Below are positions 9,052 through 17,721 of a stretch of DNA of 64,000 nucleotides, piece after piece. Source of the stretch: SHVO01 sp041905525 (GTDB taxonomy: Bacteria; Pseudomonadota; Alphaproteobacteria; Rhodospirillales; Rhodospirillaceae). The notes under the pieces are model-generated. The model was not told the origin of the DNA. It was given only the letters and a program-made list of their open reading frames with translations, and did not search any database. Each line of letters opens with the position of its first letter. Position 1 is the first letter of the stretch. Where the stretch lies: the NCBI GenBank assembly GCA_041905525.1, contig JAYRKY010000016.1:1-64000 (forward strand). Reading direction: 5' to 3'. The position numbers were made by a program, and so were the translations under genes.

Positions 9052-9444
9052 ATGCGCGTCATGGTGTTCGTCAAAGCGACCACGGATAGCGAAGCCGGGA
9101 TCATGCCCACGGCGGCGTTGTTTGAGGCCATGGGAAAGTACAATGAACTCCTCATCAAGGAAGGAATCATGGTCGACGGCGCCGGCCTAAAGCCGACGAA
9201 GGTCGCCAAGCGTGTGGCGTTTGACGGCCCAAACCGGCTGGTGATCGACGGACCGTTCGCCGAAACCAAGGAAGTGGTCGCCGGATATTGGATCTGGAAT
9301 GTGCGGGACATGGATCACGCCATCGAATGGGTGAAGAAGTGCCCCAACCCGATGCCGGGTCCGAGCGAGATCGAAATCCGGCCGTACTATGAGATGGAAG
9401 ACTTTGCCGAGGTGCTGGGCAGCGGCGCGAATTCCGGCGGCTGA
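9052..9444 (+). CDS. YCII-related (DGPF) domain protein
   Basis: The 130-residue cytoplasmic protein begins MRVMVFVKATTDSEAG and contains IDGPFAETKEVVAGY near residue 63. This is the DGPF signature of the YCII-related family, with a dimeric alpha-beta barrel fold. These proteins often lie next to ECF sigma factor genes and their function is poorly known; no sigma factor is present here. A strong GGAAGGAG lies 8 bases before the ATG. It stands alone on the plus strand and converges on the histidine phosphatase gene with a 5-base gap. Confidence 0.88.
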   Translation: MRVMVFVKATTDSEAGIMPTAALFEAMGKYNELLIKEGIMVDGAGLKPTKVAKRVAFDGPNRLVIDGPFAETKEVVAGYWIWNVRDMDHAIEWVKKCPNPMPGPSEIEIRPYYEMEDFAEVLGSGANSGG

Positions 9445-9449
9445 TAACG

Positions 9450-10016
9450 CTAAACGACGACTTCGATCCGCCAGTCACCGCCATCGGGGTGGTGACTGTA
9501 CGGAACGCAGTGAAGCACGCGGCCTGCGGGCAGCCGCATCACATCCCTCAAGGCGTGATAGACGCCGGCATGGGCGACGATGAGTGGCGCTCCCGCGCCG
9601 CTCGCGGCGCCGAGGCAGCGATTGACGGCCTCAGACACGCGATCACGGAATCCGACGTAAGTTTCGGCCTGATCGATGGACGCCCCGTTGACCCAATTTC
9701 TAAGGAAGGGATCGGCGGCATCGTCTTCGCGGGCGCCCTGCTTCACGCCGAGGCAAGCTTCAAGAAGCCCCGTCTCGGGCGTCATCACGATATCGCGGCC
9801 ACGCATCACCAGCGCCGCGGTTTCGGCGGCACGTTCGAGGGGACTGTAGTAGACGGCGCTGATGTCGAGGGTGGCGCAATGTCGCCGCGCGGCTTCCGCC
9901 TGCTCGCGCCCGCGCGGCGTGAGAGGCCGGTCGAGCTGCCCGATACAAATGCGCTCGACATTCCAGTCGGCCTCGCCGTGCCGGAGAAAATAGAAGGAAC
10001 GGCGCAGGATCGTCAT
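9450..10016 (-). CDS. Histidine phosphatase family protein
   Basis: The product is a 188-residue histidine phosphatase (phosphoglycerate-mutase-like). The phospho-histidine motif is LRHGEADWN near residue 13, a second conserved stretch is LTPRGREQAEAA, the acidic residue follows in YSPLERAAETA, and the second catalytic His is in IVAHAGVYHALRD. The substrate is unknown. The start ATG overlaps the TetR stop by 4 bases (ATGA), so the phosphatase is cotranscribed with and downstream of the TetR regulator. The family assignment is firm. Confidence 0.88.
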   Translation of the reverse strand: MTILRRSFYFLRHGEADWNVERICIGQLDRPLTPRGREQAEAARRHCATLDISAVYYSPLERAAETAALVMRGRDIVMTPETGLLEACLGVKQGAREDDAADPFLRNWVNGASIDQAETYVGFRDRVSEAVNRCLGAASGAGAPLIVAHAGVYHALRDVMRLPAGRVLHCVPYSHHPDGGDWRIEVVV

Positions 10017-10687
10017 GCGAGCGCTCCCTTCAGAAATGTGGCCACCGCGCCTCTCACAGACTTTTCTATTTCCTTCGGTGTCGGCAGCGGCGGCACATTG
10101 AACAGTGCGCGGGTGTGGAGATCGCCTTTGACCATTTCGAGAAAGTGGCGCGCGGATGCGTGGGGATCGGGAAGTGCGAGGACACCGGCGCTCGTCTGTG
10201 CCCGAAGATAGACGGCCAGGATATCCGCGGCCGGCTTCGGTCCGCTCTCGAACACTTTCACGCCGAGTTCCGGAAAGCGGACAGCTTCCGCGCTGACGGT
10301 GCGGTAGAGGCCAAGGCCACGCGGGCTCATCAGCGTTTCCATGAACCGGATCCCGATATCGACCAACACATCCTGTGGCGGGCCGGACGTTTCACCTACG
10401 GATGCGAGCGGCTCGACGATCAACGCGCACTGCTGGGCGATGATGGCGGCAAACAGCCCTTCTTTTCCCCCGAACCGCTGATAGAGGGTGGCGCGGGAGC
10501 CGCCGGCGCGTCTTACAATCTCATCGAGCGTCGCGCCTTCGAACCCGTGTTCCAGGAAGACCTCGGCGGCGGCGGCGAGAATCGCTTCGTGACGCGCTTC
10601 GCCCCGCGACGGCTTTCGACCTTCTCCACGAGTTTCTTCAGGCACCGCCCGACTCCCATCCTTATCGTACCGTATCGTACAGTACAT
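10013..10687 (-). CDS. TetR/AcrR family transcriptional regulator
   Basis: The product has an N-terminal helix-turn-helix (AAAEVFLEHGFEGATLDEIVRRAGGSRATLY split across helices 1-3, then the typical F-G-x-K-E-x-L-F) and a 130-residue ligand domain. The ATG at 10687 gives 224 residues. A GTG at 10645 preceded by GGGAG at about 8 bases would give 210 residues and is a real alternative, because it would leave the TATCGTAC repeats in the untranslated leader. The gene is the first of a two-gene operon with the histidine phosphatase. The ligand is unknown. Confidence 0.85.
   Translation of the reverse strand: MYCTIRYDKDGSRAVPEETRGEGRKPSRGEARHEAILAAAAEVFLEHGFEGATLDEIVRRAGGSRATLYQRFGGKEGLFAAIIAQQCALIVEPLASVGETSGPPQDVLVDIGIRFMETLMSPRGLGLYRTVSAEAVRFPELGVKVFESGPKPAADILAVYLRAQTSAGVLALPDPHASARHFLEMVKGDLHTRALFNVPPLPTPKEIEKSVRGAVATFLKGALA
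10663..10685. promoter_or_regulatory. Possible TetR self-operator with GTAC repeats
   Basis: Two copies of TATCGTAC (10663-10670 and 10673-10680) are followed at once by AGTAC, giving three GTAC tetramers in 23 bases. They lie at the extreme 5' end of the TetR gene and fall between the two possible start codons (ATG 10687, GTG 10645). If the GTG is used, this is leader DNA and a natural autoregulatory site. No consensus was tested, so the call is tentative. Confidence 0.35.
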
Positions 10688-10727
10688 ATTGTGAAGCTGC
10701 GCGCCTAGTCCTTAAGGGGGTGCGGCT

Positions 10728-11132
10728 TTATGGCGCTTTGCGATGGAGGATGAGAGGAACCGGGCCGCCTGCGGCACCGGCCTGGGTCCAGCGGCCGGAA
10801 ATTGCGGCGAGGTCCCCGGACACCAGCCCGTCGAACTTCCCGCCAACGGCCGGCACGTCCATGTAGACGGTGTCCTTCTCCCGCCGATACCCAACCACGG
10901 GGATGTCCTTGGCGGACGGGTCGAGAACGTCCAGAACCGCCTTCGTACCCTGCCCGGGGGCGGTCTTGATCACGAAGATCATGGGCAAGCCCATGCCCCC
11001 GTTCGAAAGGATCCCCTCCCAGGTCCCATCGAGCTCGGCGCCCGGAACATAACGCCCCTCGTCCGGCGCGGGCGCGGCGGAGGCGGGATTAACGAAGAGG
11101 GCGGCAAGAACAATGGCGGTGCGGAGCGTCAT
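10728..11132 (-). CDS. Small secreted beta-rich protein, unknown function
   Basis: The 134-residue product has a signal peptide (MTLRTAIVLAALFVNPASA) followed by about 115 residues of predicted beta structure. Segments such as LDGTWEGIL and FDGLVSGDLAAISGRWTQ resemble the small domain found at the N-terminus of some periplasmic alpha/beta hydrolases (pattern G-T-W-x-G ... I-S-G-x-W). Here it stands alone with no hydrolase behind it. AGGGGA lies 5 bases before the ATG. The function is not recognisable; it probably acts in the periplasm. Confidence 0.6.
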   Translation of the reverse strand: MTLRTAIVLAALFVNPASAAPAPDEGRYVPGAELDGTWEGILSNGGMGLPMIFVIKTAPGQGTKAVLDVLDPSAKDIPVVGYRREKDTVYMDVPAVGGKFDGLVSGDLAAISGRWTQAGAAGGPVPLILHRKAP

Positions 11133-11187
11133 GGGATCCCCTGAGGGCGGGGATCATAGCACCGGGTCCGACCGCAAGGATCGAAAA

Positions 11188-11301
11188 CTAGAGGGCCAGG
11201 AGGAGGATGGGGCCGAAGACGATCACCAGAGCCAATGCGTCTCCAAACCAATTGGGGATGACCCGGTCGTAGGCTTCAAAAAATCGGTCGATGTTTTCCA
11301 T
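11188..11301 (-). CDS. 37-residue single-pass membrane peptide
   Basis: A short frame encodes 37 residues: an amphipathic, charged N-terminus (MENIDRFFEAYDRVIPNW) and then one membrane helix (DALALVIVFGPILLLAL). GAGG lies 5 bases before the ATG, and the stop follows directly after the helix. It is on the minus strand between the DegT aminotransferase gene, 167 bases upstream of it, and the secreted protein. I do not recognise a family. The clean split into a charged head and hydrophobic tail with a ribosome site argues that it is translated. Alternative: a chance frame in a noncoding stretch. Confidence 0.45.
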   Translation of the reverse strand: MENIDRFFEAYDRVIPNWFGDALALVIVFGPILLLAL

Positions 11302-11468
11302 AGCGGCCTCGAGGCAAGCAAGCTTTCAACTCCTACATTCAACACTCCAACTACGCTGATCCTAGGACGAGCTCGGGGCATTTCAGGGGCAATTGTGATG
11401 ATTTCGAGGCGAGGTTGTAGGACCGACGCCACGCGGCGCGCGGCGCGTGACCCACGAAATCCGGACAC

Positions 11469-12617
11469 TTAGGCCGTGTAGATGGCTTCCAACGCCTTGA
11501 TGACCCGGTCCGCCTGCTCGTCGCTCATGCTGGCGAAAATCGGCAGGCAAAGCTGGCGTCCGCAGGCCGCTTCCGCCCCGCGCAGGTCGCCCGTATCGAG
11601 ATGGGTGAGCACCGGATTCTTGTGGAGCGGCACCTCGTAGACCTCGCCGCTGCATTGGACGCCGTACTCTTCCTTGAGCCGCGATTTCAGCGCCGCGCGG
11701 TCAGCGCCCTCGGGCAGCATGACCACATACTTGTAGTAGTTCGAGACGCATCCCTTCGGGATCGCGAGCGGGCGCGGCGCGTCGGATCGGCGCGCGGCCA
11801 AAGCACCGAGAGCCGCATCGTAGCGCGCGGCAATTCTCCGGCGCGCAGCCAGCATTTCCGGGATGTTCTGGAGATGGCGCAGGCCAATGATCGCGTGCGG
11901 CTCCGACATGCGCCAATTATAGCCCATGCGGATATGGACGTTTTGGTAGAAGCCCGCCTTACCCTGGTCACGGTAGATGCGCGCTTCGCTGTCCATCTTC
12001 GCGTCGTCGGTGACGATCATGCCGCCCTCGGCGCTGGTCATCACCTTCGTCGGATAGAAGCTGAAAGAGCCCGCCAATCCGAACGTGCCGGCGAACTTGC
12101 CGTCGAGGGAAGAGCCCTGGGCATGCGCCGCGTCTTCCATCAGCCAAAGACCCTTGCGGCACGCGAGCGCAACGATGTCCGGCATCTCGGCGGTGATCAC
12201 CCCGGCGATGTGGACGATCATGATGCCGACGGTGTTGGGCGTCAGCCGGCGTTCGACTTCGGCTGCGGTCGTCGAGAGCGTCGCGATATCCGTGTCCATC
12301 AGAATCGGACGGCCACCGGCCGCGATCACGGCGGAGGCCGTTGCAAAAAAGGTATTCGCGGGGACGAGCACGTCCTTCCCCTCGACACCCACGGTGCGGA
12401 GCATGATCTCGAGGGACGCCGTGCCGCTGTTTACGGCGATCGCGTGTTTGGACCCAACGCTGCGCGCGAAATTGCCTTCAAACTCATCGCCGAACGGACC
12501 GAGGGTCAGGCGCCCCGTCTCGAGCACCGTCTTGATGCGTTCGGCAATCCAATCCCGGTCATCGGCCGAGAAATCGATGCGGGTGGGCGGTACGGGCGGA
12601 TGTTGGGAAGAAGTCAC
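11469..12617 (-). CDS. DegT/DnrJ/EryC1/StrS-family PLP aminotransferase
   Basis: This is a 382-residue fold-type I aminotransferase of the sugar-aminotransferase family. The substrate/PLP region is HAIAVNSGTASLEIML near residue 58, the PLP Asp is in WLMEDAAHAQGS, and the Schiff-base Lys is in FSFYPTKVMTSAEGG near residue 193. These enzymes aminate UDP- or dTDP-keto sugars. No dehydratase partner is adjacent, but the gene is divergent from hpnC across 82 bases, so a link to hopanoid head-group or other cell-surface sugar chemistry is possible. It is not HpnO, which is a class III aminotransferase. Confidence 0.9.
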   Translation of the reverse strand: MTSSQHPPVPPTRIDFSADDRDWIAERIKTVLETGRLTLGPFGDEFEGNFARSVGSKHAIAVNSGTASLEIMLRTVGVEGKDVLVPANTFFATASAVIAAGGRPILMDTDIATLSTTAAEVERRLTPNTVGIMIVHIAGVITAEMPDIVALACRKGLWLMEDAAHAQGSSLDGKFAGTFGLAGSFSFYPTKVMTSAEGGMIVTDDAKMDSEARIYRDQGKAGFYQNVHIRMGYNWRMSEPHAIIGLRHLQNIPEMLAARRRIAARYDAALGALAARRSDAPRPLAIPKGCVSNYYKYVVMLPEGADRAALKSRLKEEYGVQCSGEVYEVPLHKNPVLTHLDTGDLRGAEAACGRQLCLPIFASMSDEQADRVIKALEAIYTA

Positions 12618-12699
12618 GTTGAGTCCGAAGGTGGTTTTGAAGGTGGCGCAGTCTGTCGCGGCACATGATTCCGGTCAATGTTTCTGCTATCCCTGCCGC

Positions 12700-13542
12700 A
12701 TGAGCAGGGTGTCCACCATTGAAACACCATCGGGCAAAGGCGCGGGCGACGAAAACTTTCCCGTCGGGTCATGGTTGCTGCCCAAAGAGCTCCGGCCCGA
12801 CGTTGCCTGCTACTACGCCTTCGCGCGGGCCATCGACGATATCGCCGACGACCCGCACCTGCCAGCGGCCGACAAAATCGCGCGTCTTGAGGGTTTCGCG
12901 GCCGCCGTCGAGGGCAGCAACGCCGACCCCGCGTACGCGAAGGGAAACAAGGTCGGCGAGATGTTCCGGCGAAGGGGAATACCGAGCCGCCATGGCACCG
13001 ATCTCATCTCCGCCTTCATCCAGGACGCCACTAAATCGCGCTATCTGAATTGGCATGAGTTGATCGGGTATTGCAATCGGTCAGCTTCGCCGGTGGGCAG
13101 GTTCCTCCTCGATTTGCATGGCGAAGACCCTGCCCTTCACCCCCTGTCCGACGCGCTCTGCAATGCGCTGCAGGTGATCAATCATCTGCAAGATTGCGGC
13201 AAGGACTATGCGGACCTCGACCGTGTCTATCTGCCAACCGAATGGATGTCGGCCGAGGGTACGCAGGTGACCGATCTCGCATTGCCACAGCTGACATCCG
13301 GCCTGCGCCGCGTGATCGATCGCGCGCTGGCGGGCACAGAACTGCTGATGGCGGACGCGCGCAAGCTTCCACGTGCCCTCAAGCACCCGAGTCTCGCGGC
13401 GGAAACGGCCGTGATCGTGTCGATCGCGGATCAGCTGACGCGAAAGCTGGCGCGCCGAGACCCCCTGGCCGAGCGCGTTGTTCTCGGGGCGATCGGTTAT
13501 GCGCGAGCCGGGATCAAAGGGTTGCTGAGGCTTTGCTTCTGA
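12700..13542 (+). CDS. hpnC: HpnC, hydroxysqualene synthase
   Basis: The 280-residue squalene/phytoene-synthase-family enzyme has its first Asp-rich motif DDIAD at residues 46-50 and the second around HLQDCGKDYADLD. The opening segment (TPSGKGAGDENFPVGS) is typical of HpnC, which converts presqualene diphosphate to hydroxysqualene after HpnD. The ATG at 12700 was chosen for length and the conserved N-terminus, although no good ribosome site precedes it. The stop codon abuts the hpnB start. This is the first gene of the main hopanoid operon. Confidence 0.92.
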   Translation: MSRVSTIETPSGKGAGDENFPVGSWLLPKELRPDVACYYAFARAIDDIADDPHLPAADKIARLEGFAAAVEGSNADPAYAKGNKVGEMFRRRGIPSRHGTDLISAFIQDATKSRYLNWHELIGYCNRSASPVGRFLLDLHGEDPALHPLSDALCNALQVINHLQDCGKDYADLDRVYLPTEWMSAEGTQVTDLALPQLTSGLRRVIDRALAGTELLMADARKLPRALKHPSLAAETAVIVSIADQLTRKLARRDPLAERVVLGAIGYARAGIKGLLRLCF

Positions 13543-14712
13543 ATGCTGACGCTGGTCGCCGCCGCGAGCCTCGCTATTTGGGTTTACCTTGTCTTTGCCC
13601 ACAGCGGTTTTTGGCGGGCGGACCAACGCTTACCCCGCGAGTGGACACGCGCGCGCGCTTGGCCATCCGTCATCGCCATCGTGCCGGCGCGGAATGAAGC
13701 GGTCACGATCGAAGCCTGTGTCCGCGCACTCGACGCCCAAGCCTATGAGGGCGCGTTCCGTATCGTTCTGGTCGACGATGGCAGCACGGACGGAACCGCC
13801 GATCTCGCACGCCGGAGCGCGCGTGCCGAACGTCTCACCGTGATCTCAGCGCCGCCGCTCGCCGCCGGCTGGTCCGGGAAACTCTGGGCGATGCAAGCCG
13901 GTCTTGCTCATGTGGCGTCGCAGGGATGGGCGCCGGATTATTACTGGTTCACCGACGCGGACATCGTGCACCCTCCTGAAACACTGGCGCGCCTCGCCTC
14001 GTGGTCGCAGGATCAGCACCGCGATCTCGTCTCTCTCATGGTGAAGCTGCATTGCGCTCGGGCCTGGGAGCGGCTTCTCATTCCGGCCTTTGTGTACTTT
14101 TTTCAGATGCTCTATCCGTTTCGCGCCGCCAACGACGACTCCTCACGGATCGCCGCAGCGGCCGGCGGCTGCATCCTTCTCCGGCGCGAGAGCTTGGACG
14201 CGGCGGGTGGGCTTGCGCCAATCCGCGGAGAAATCATCGACGACTGCGCACTGGCGCGGATCGTGAAACAGACCGGTGGGCGGCTGTGGATCGGACTCTC
14301 CGATGGTAGCGCCAGTCTGCGCGAAGCGACGGGGCTCGCGCCGCTCTGGGCGATGGTTCAGCGCACCGCATTCACGCAACTGAAATACTCGGAACTGCTT
14401 CTCGCGGGAACGCTGCTTGGCCTGGCGATCATCTTCCTCTTCCCGGTTTTCACGGTCGTGACGTGGCCCTGGCATGGTCGGACGGCTGTGGGACTTGCGG
14501 GCCTCATTGCTTACGTCTTGATGACCGCGAGCTACATTCCCACCGTGCGCGATTATGGCTTGGCGGCATGGCGGGCTCTCCTGCTGCCGCTTGCAGCGGC
14601 CCTCTACTGCGCCATGACGGTAAGCTCGGCGCTCGCCCACTGGCGCAGGCGCGGCGGCGCATGGAAGGGTCGCACCTATAGCGCCGATCACACCCCGAGC
14701 CGCCGCCCGTAG
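13543..14712 (+). CDS. hpnB: HpnB, hopanoid-associated glycosyltransferase
   Basis: The 389-residue protein has an N-terminal membrane helix, a GT2 domain and three C-terminal membrane helices. Motifs are IVPARNEAVTIE near residue 43, VLVDDGSTDGTAD near residue 72, and FTDADIVHPPET (metal-binding Asp pair) near residue 130. This matches the HpnB family found in hopanoid operons; its exact sugar donor is not established. The ATG immediately follows the hpnC stop with no gap, indicating coupling. A 214-base spacer with an inverted repeat separates it from dxs. Confidence 0.88.
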   Translation: MLTLVAAASLAIWVYLVFAHSGFWRADQRLPREWTRARAWPSVIAIVPARNEAVTIEACVRALDAQAYEGAFRIVLVDDGSTDGTADLARRSARAERLTVISAPPLAAGWSGKLWAMQAGLAHVASQGWAPDYYWFTDADIVHPPETLARLASWSQDQHRDLVSLMVKLHCARAWERLLIPAFVYFFQMLYPFRAANDDSSRIAAAAGGCILLRRESLDAAGGLAPIRGEIIDDCALARIVKQTGGRLWIGLSDGSASLREATGLAPLWAMVQRTAFTQLKYSELLLAGTLLGLAIIFLFPVFTVVTWPWHGRTAVGLAGLIAYVLMTASYIPTVRDYGLAAWRALLLPLAAALYCAMTVSSALAHWRRRGGAWKGRTYSADHTPSRRP

Positions 14713-14806
14713 CGACGAACACCCGTTAAGCGTGTGGTGGTCGTTGATGTCAGGCCTTCTTCCACGGCCGGGAATCTGCCAGAATCGTCATAGAAACAAG
14801 AGATTG

Positions 14807-14843
14807 CGCAGTGCTAAGGGGTGGCATCGCCGAGGCACTGCGC
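14807..14843. other. Inverted repeat in the hpnB-dxs spacer
   Basis: A perfect 9-base inverted repeat (GCGCAGTGC at 14807-14815 and GCACTGCGC at 14835-14843) encloses a 19-base loop that holds a smaller GGC/GCC hairpin. There is no following T run, so it is not a typical intrinsic terminator. It may be a structured leader of dxs, whose start is 84 bases downstream, or a processing or attenuation element inside the operon. Confidence 0.35.
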
Positions 14844-14926
14844 GCTAAAGAAAGCGGGAATGTCGCACGAGGTCCTCCACCTCGCGTTGCCGCGGCAATT
14901 CACCGGACAGGGAAAGGCGACCCGAC

Positions 14927-16828
14927 TTGGCTCCTCAAACTCCGTTGCTGAACACCCTTGAGTCGATCACCACGCTGCGCCGCTTGAACGTAGACGCGCT
15001 CGCCCAGGTCGCGGAGGAACTGCGCGCGGAGACCATCGATGCGGCGTCCGCGACCGGAGGACATTTCGGCGCGGGGCTGGGCGTCATCGAGCTGACGGTG
15101 GCCCTACACTATGCCTTCAACACGCCCGACGACAGGCTGGTTTGGGATGTTAGCCACCAAGCCTATCCGCACAAGATCCTCACCGGCCGCCGTGACCGCA
15201 TTCGCTCGATCCGCAAGCGCGGCGGTCTGTACGGATTCACGCTGCGCGCCGAGAGCACGTTCGATCCGTTCGGTGCGGCCCACAGCTCTACCTCCATCTC
15301 GGCGGCGATCGGGATGGCGGTCGCGGCTCTCAAAACCGGAAGCGATCGCCACGCGGTGGCCGTGATCGGCGATGGCGCGATGAGCGCCGGCATGGCGTTC
15401 GAGGCCCTGAACAATGCCGGCGCCGCCGGCGGACGGCTGACTATCATACTCAACGACAACGGCATGTCGATTGCGCCGTCCGTGGGAGGACTGACCGACT
15501 ATCTCAAGAACCTCGCGGCCACGCGCGCGGTGCTCACGGACGCCGACATCGCCGCCCTGCCCGCCACATTGGCGAACACGAAGCCCCTCGCCGCGCCTGA
15601 CACGACCATGTTCGATCAGTTCGGCTGCACCTATATCGGGCCCATCGACGGACACAACGTCCGGCAACTTGCGGAGATCCTCAGGATCGCGAGGTCCGCC
15701 CCCCGCACGCGGCCTCTTTTCCTTCATGTGCTGACGGAAAAAGGGAAAGGCCATCCGTTCGAAAAACCGCATGCCGAAAACTATCACGCGCTCGACCGCT
15801 TCGATCCGGTCACGAAAGAGATCGTGAAGTCCAATGCGACCGCGCCGACTTATACAAAAGTCTTCGCAACGAGCCTGATCGAAGAGGCGGAGCGCGACAC
15901 GAAGATCGTGGCGATCACGGCAGCGATGCCCTCAGGCACGGGGCTCGATCTCTTCCAGAAAAGGTTCCCCGACCGGTTCTTCGACGTTGGGATCGCCGAG
16001 CAGCATGCCGTGACTTTCGCGGCGGGCATGGCCGCCGACGGTTTGAAGCCCGTGGCCGCGATCTACTCCTGCTTCCTGCAGCGCGCCTACGACCAAGTCG
16101 TCCACGATGTGGCGCTTCAGCGGCTGCCGGTGCGCTTCGCGCTCGACCGCGCGGGGCTGGTGGGCTCCGACGGCCCGACGCATGCGGGAAGCTTCGATCT
16201 CAATTACCTCTGCTGCCTTCCCGGCTTTGTGGTGATGGCGCCGGCCGACGAGGCAGAACTCAAGCACATGATCGCCACCTCCCTGTCGATCGAGGACGGC
16301 CCCTCGGCCTTCCGGGTCCCGCGCGGCGAAGGTCCGGGCGCGTCATTGCCCGCGCGCGGGGAGGTCCTTGCTGTCGGGAAAGGGCGCGTCGTGCGCCAAG
16401 GCAGCACGGTCGCACTTCTTTCGTTGGGTGGCCGCCTCCAGGAAGCCTTGCTTGCGGCCGACGAACTTGCCGCGCGCGGGCTCGCCACCACGGTGGCCGA
16501 CGCCCGCTTCGCAAAGCCCATCGACGAAGACCTGATCCTGCAACTGGCGCGGCATCACGAGGTGGTCGTGACCATCGAGGAAGGCGCGGCGGGCGGATTT
16601 GGCGCGCAGGTCCTGACGCTACTGGCGACACGCGGCGCTCTGGACAAAGGCCTCAAGGTTCGCACATTGACCCTGCCCGACCGCTTCGTGGCCCATGCCA
16701 AACCCGAGGAACAGTACGAGGACGCAGGCCTTACGGCGCGCGATATCGTGGCGACGGCGGTCACGGCCTTGGGGAGCGGATGGTCGGAACGCGACGTGGA
16801 GACGATCGGCCGCCGCCGCTCGCGTTGA
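14927..16828 (+). CDS. dxs: 1-deoxy-D-xylulose-5-phosphate synthase
   Basis: The 633-residue thiamine-diphosphate enzyme condenses pyruvate and glyceraldehyde 3-phosphate, the first step of the MEP isoprenoid pathway. Visible features are the N-terminal active-site stretch DVSHQAYPHKILTGRRD, the diphosphate-binding GDGAMSAGMAFEALNNA region with NDN, the catalytic Glu in GIAEQHAVTFAAGMA, and the C-terminal transketolase domain. The length is normal for the family. The frame starts at TTG 14927, with GGAAAGG about 9 bases upstream. Its place within the hpn operon suggests a precursor supply dedicated to hopanoids. Confidence 0.95.
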   Translation: MAPQTPLLNTLESITTLRRLNVDALAQVAEELRAETIDAASATGGHFGAGLGVIELTVALHYAFNTPDDRLVWDVSHQAYPHKILTGRRDRIRSIRKRGGLYGFTLRAESTFDPFGAAHSSTSISAAIGMAVAALKTGSDRHAVAVIGDGAMSAGMAFEALNNAGAAGGRLTIILNDNGMSIAPSVGGLTDYLKNLAATRAVLTDADIAALPATLANTKPLAAPDTTMFDQFGCTYIGPIDGHNVRQLAEILRIARSAPRTRPLFLHVLTEKGKGHPFEKPHAENYHALDRFDPVTKEIVKSNATAPTYTKVFATSLIEEAERDTKIVAITAAMPSGTGLDLFQKRFPDRFFDVGIAEQHAVTFAAGMAADGLKPVAAIYSCFLQRAYDQVVHDVALQRLPVRFALDRAGLVGSDGPTHAGSFDLNYLCCLPGFVVMAPADEAELKHMIATSLSIEDGPSAFRVPRGEGPGASLPARGEVLAVGKGRVVRQGSTVALLSLGGRLQEALLAADELAARGLATTVADARFAKPIDEDLILQLARHHEVVVTIEEGAAGGFGAQVLTLLATRGALDKGLKVRTLTLPDRFVAHAKPEEQYEDAGLTARDIVATAVTALGSGWSERDVETIGRRRSR

Positions 16829-16833
16829 TCGCC

Positions 16834-17718
16834 ATGAGTGCCGCTTCCGCTCGCATTGAACCCATGAATGTCGCCCCCGGCGATATCGAGACGGTGCGGG
16901 CTGTCGTACAAGCGGCGGGATCGTCCTTTTATTGGGCGATGAGGCTGATGCCCCCGCGCAAGCGCGAGGCGCTGTTCGCCATCTACGCCTTCTGCCGCGA
17001 AGTCGATGACATCGCCGACGGCGATCTCCCGCGCGAAGAGAAGACCAAGGCTTTGGCAGCGTGGCGCGCCAAGGTCGAGGCCATGTATGCCGGACAGGGG
17101 TCAGACGCCATCACACGCGTTCTTACGGACGCGATCCCAAGGTTCGGGCTGCGGCAAAAGGACTTCATCGCCGTCATTCAGGGCATGGAGATGGATGCGA
17201 ACGGCCCTGTCGTGGCGCCCAGCCTGGAAGAGCTCGACCTCTACTGTGACCGCGTCGCCGCCGCCGTCGGACGTCTCTGCGTTCATGTCTTCGGCGAGGC
17301 GGAGGCCGGCCAGGACGTGGCCGATCAAATGGGGCGTGCGCTTCAACTCACCAACATCATGCGCGACGTGGAGGAAGACGCAGGTATCGGCCGGCTCTAC
17401 CTGCCGCGCGAAGTCCTCGACCGCGAAGGCTTGAGCGGCCTGAGCCCGTTGGAAGTCGCCCGCGATCCGCGCCTGCCGAAGGTCATTGCCACGTTGGGCG
17501 CGATGGCCGACAAGGCTTTCGCCGCCTCCGAAGCCGCGCTGGCGCGCTGCGACCGCGAGAAGATGCGCCCGGCCGTCGTGATGATGATGGTTTACCGCCG
17601 CCATTTCGAGCGGCTGCGCGACAACGGCTGGAAGGCGCTGCCGCCGCGCAAGGGGCTCGCGCGGGCCGGGGCGAAGCTCGAGAAGCTCTGGATCGCGCTT
17701 CACCACGGACTGTTCTAG
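16834..17718 (+). CDS. hpnD: HpnD, presqualene diphosphate synthase
   Basis: The product belongs to the squalene/phytoene-synthase family. The first Asp-rich motif DDIAD is at residues 58-62 (EVDDIAD) and the second is in NIMRDVEEDA. HpnD couples two farnesyl diphosphates to presqualene diphosphate. Two starts are possible: ATG 16834 (294 residues), 5 bases after the dxs stop, and ATG 16864 (284 residues). Neither has a strong ribosome site, so coupling to dxs is likely and the first is kept. hpnE follows after 3 bases. Confidence 0.93.
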   Translation: MSAASARIEPMNVAPGDIETVRAVVQAAGSSFYWAMRLMPPRKREALFAIYAFCREVDDIADGDLPREEKTKALAAWRAKVEAMYAGQGSDAITRVLTDAIPRFGLRQKDFIAVIQGMEMDANGPVVAPSLEELDLYCDRVAAAVGRLCVHVFGEAEAGQDVADQMGRALQLTNIMRDVEEDAGIGRLYLPREVLDREGLSGLSPLEVARDPRLPKVIATLGAMADKAFAASEAALARCDREKMRPAVVMMMVYRRHFERLRDNGWKALPPRKGLARAGAKLEKLWIALHHGLF

Positions 17719-17721
17719 GCG

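Noticed and set aside
11223..11468. An 81-codon minus-strand frame next to the DegT gene
   Set aside because: It overlaps the 37-residue membrane peptide frame, lacks a ribosome site and has an irregular composition; the shorter frame is better supported.
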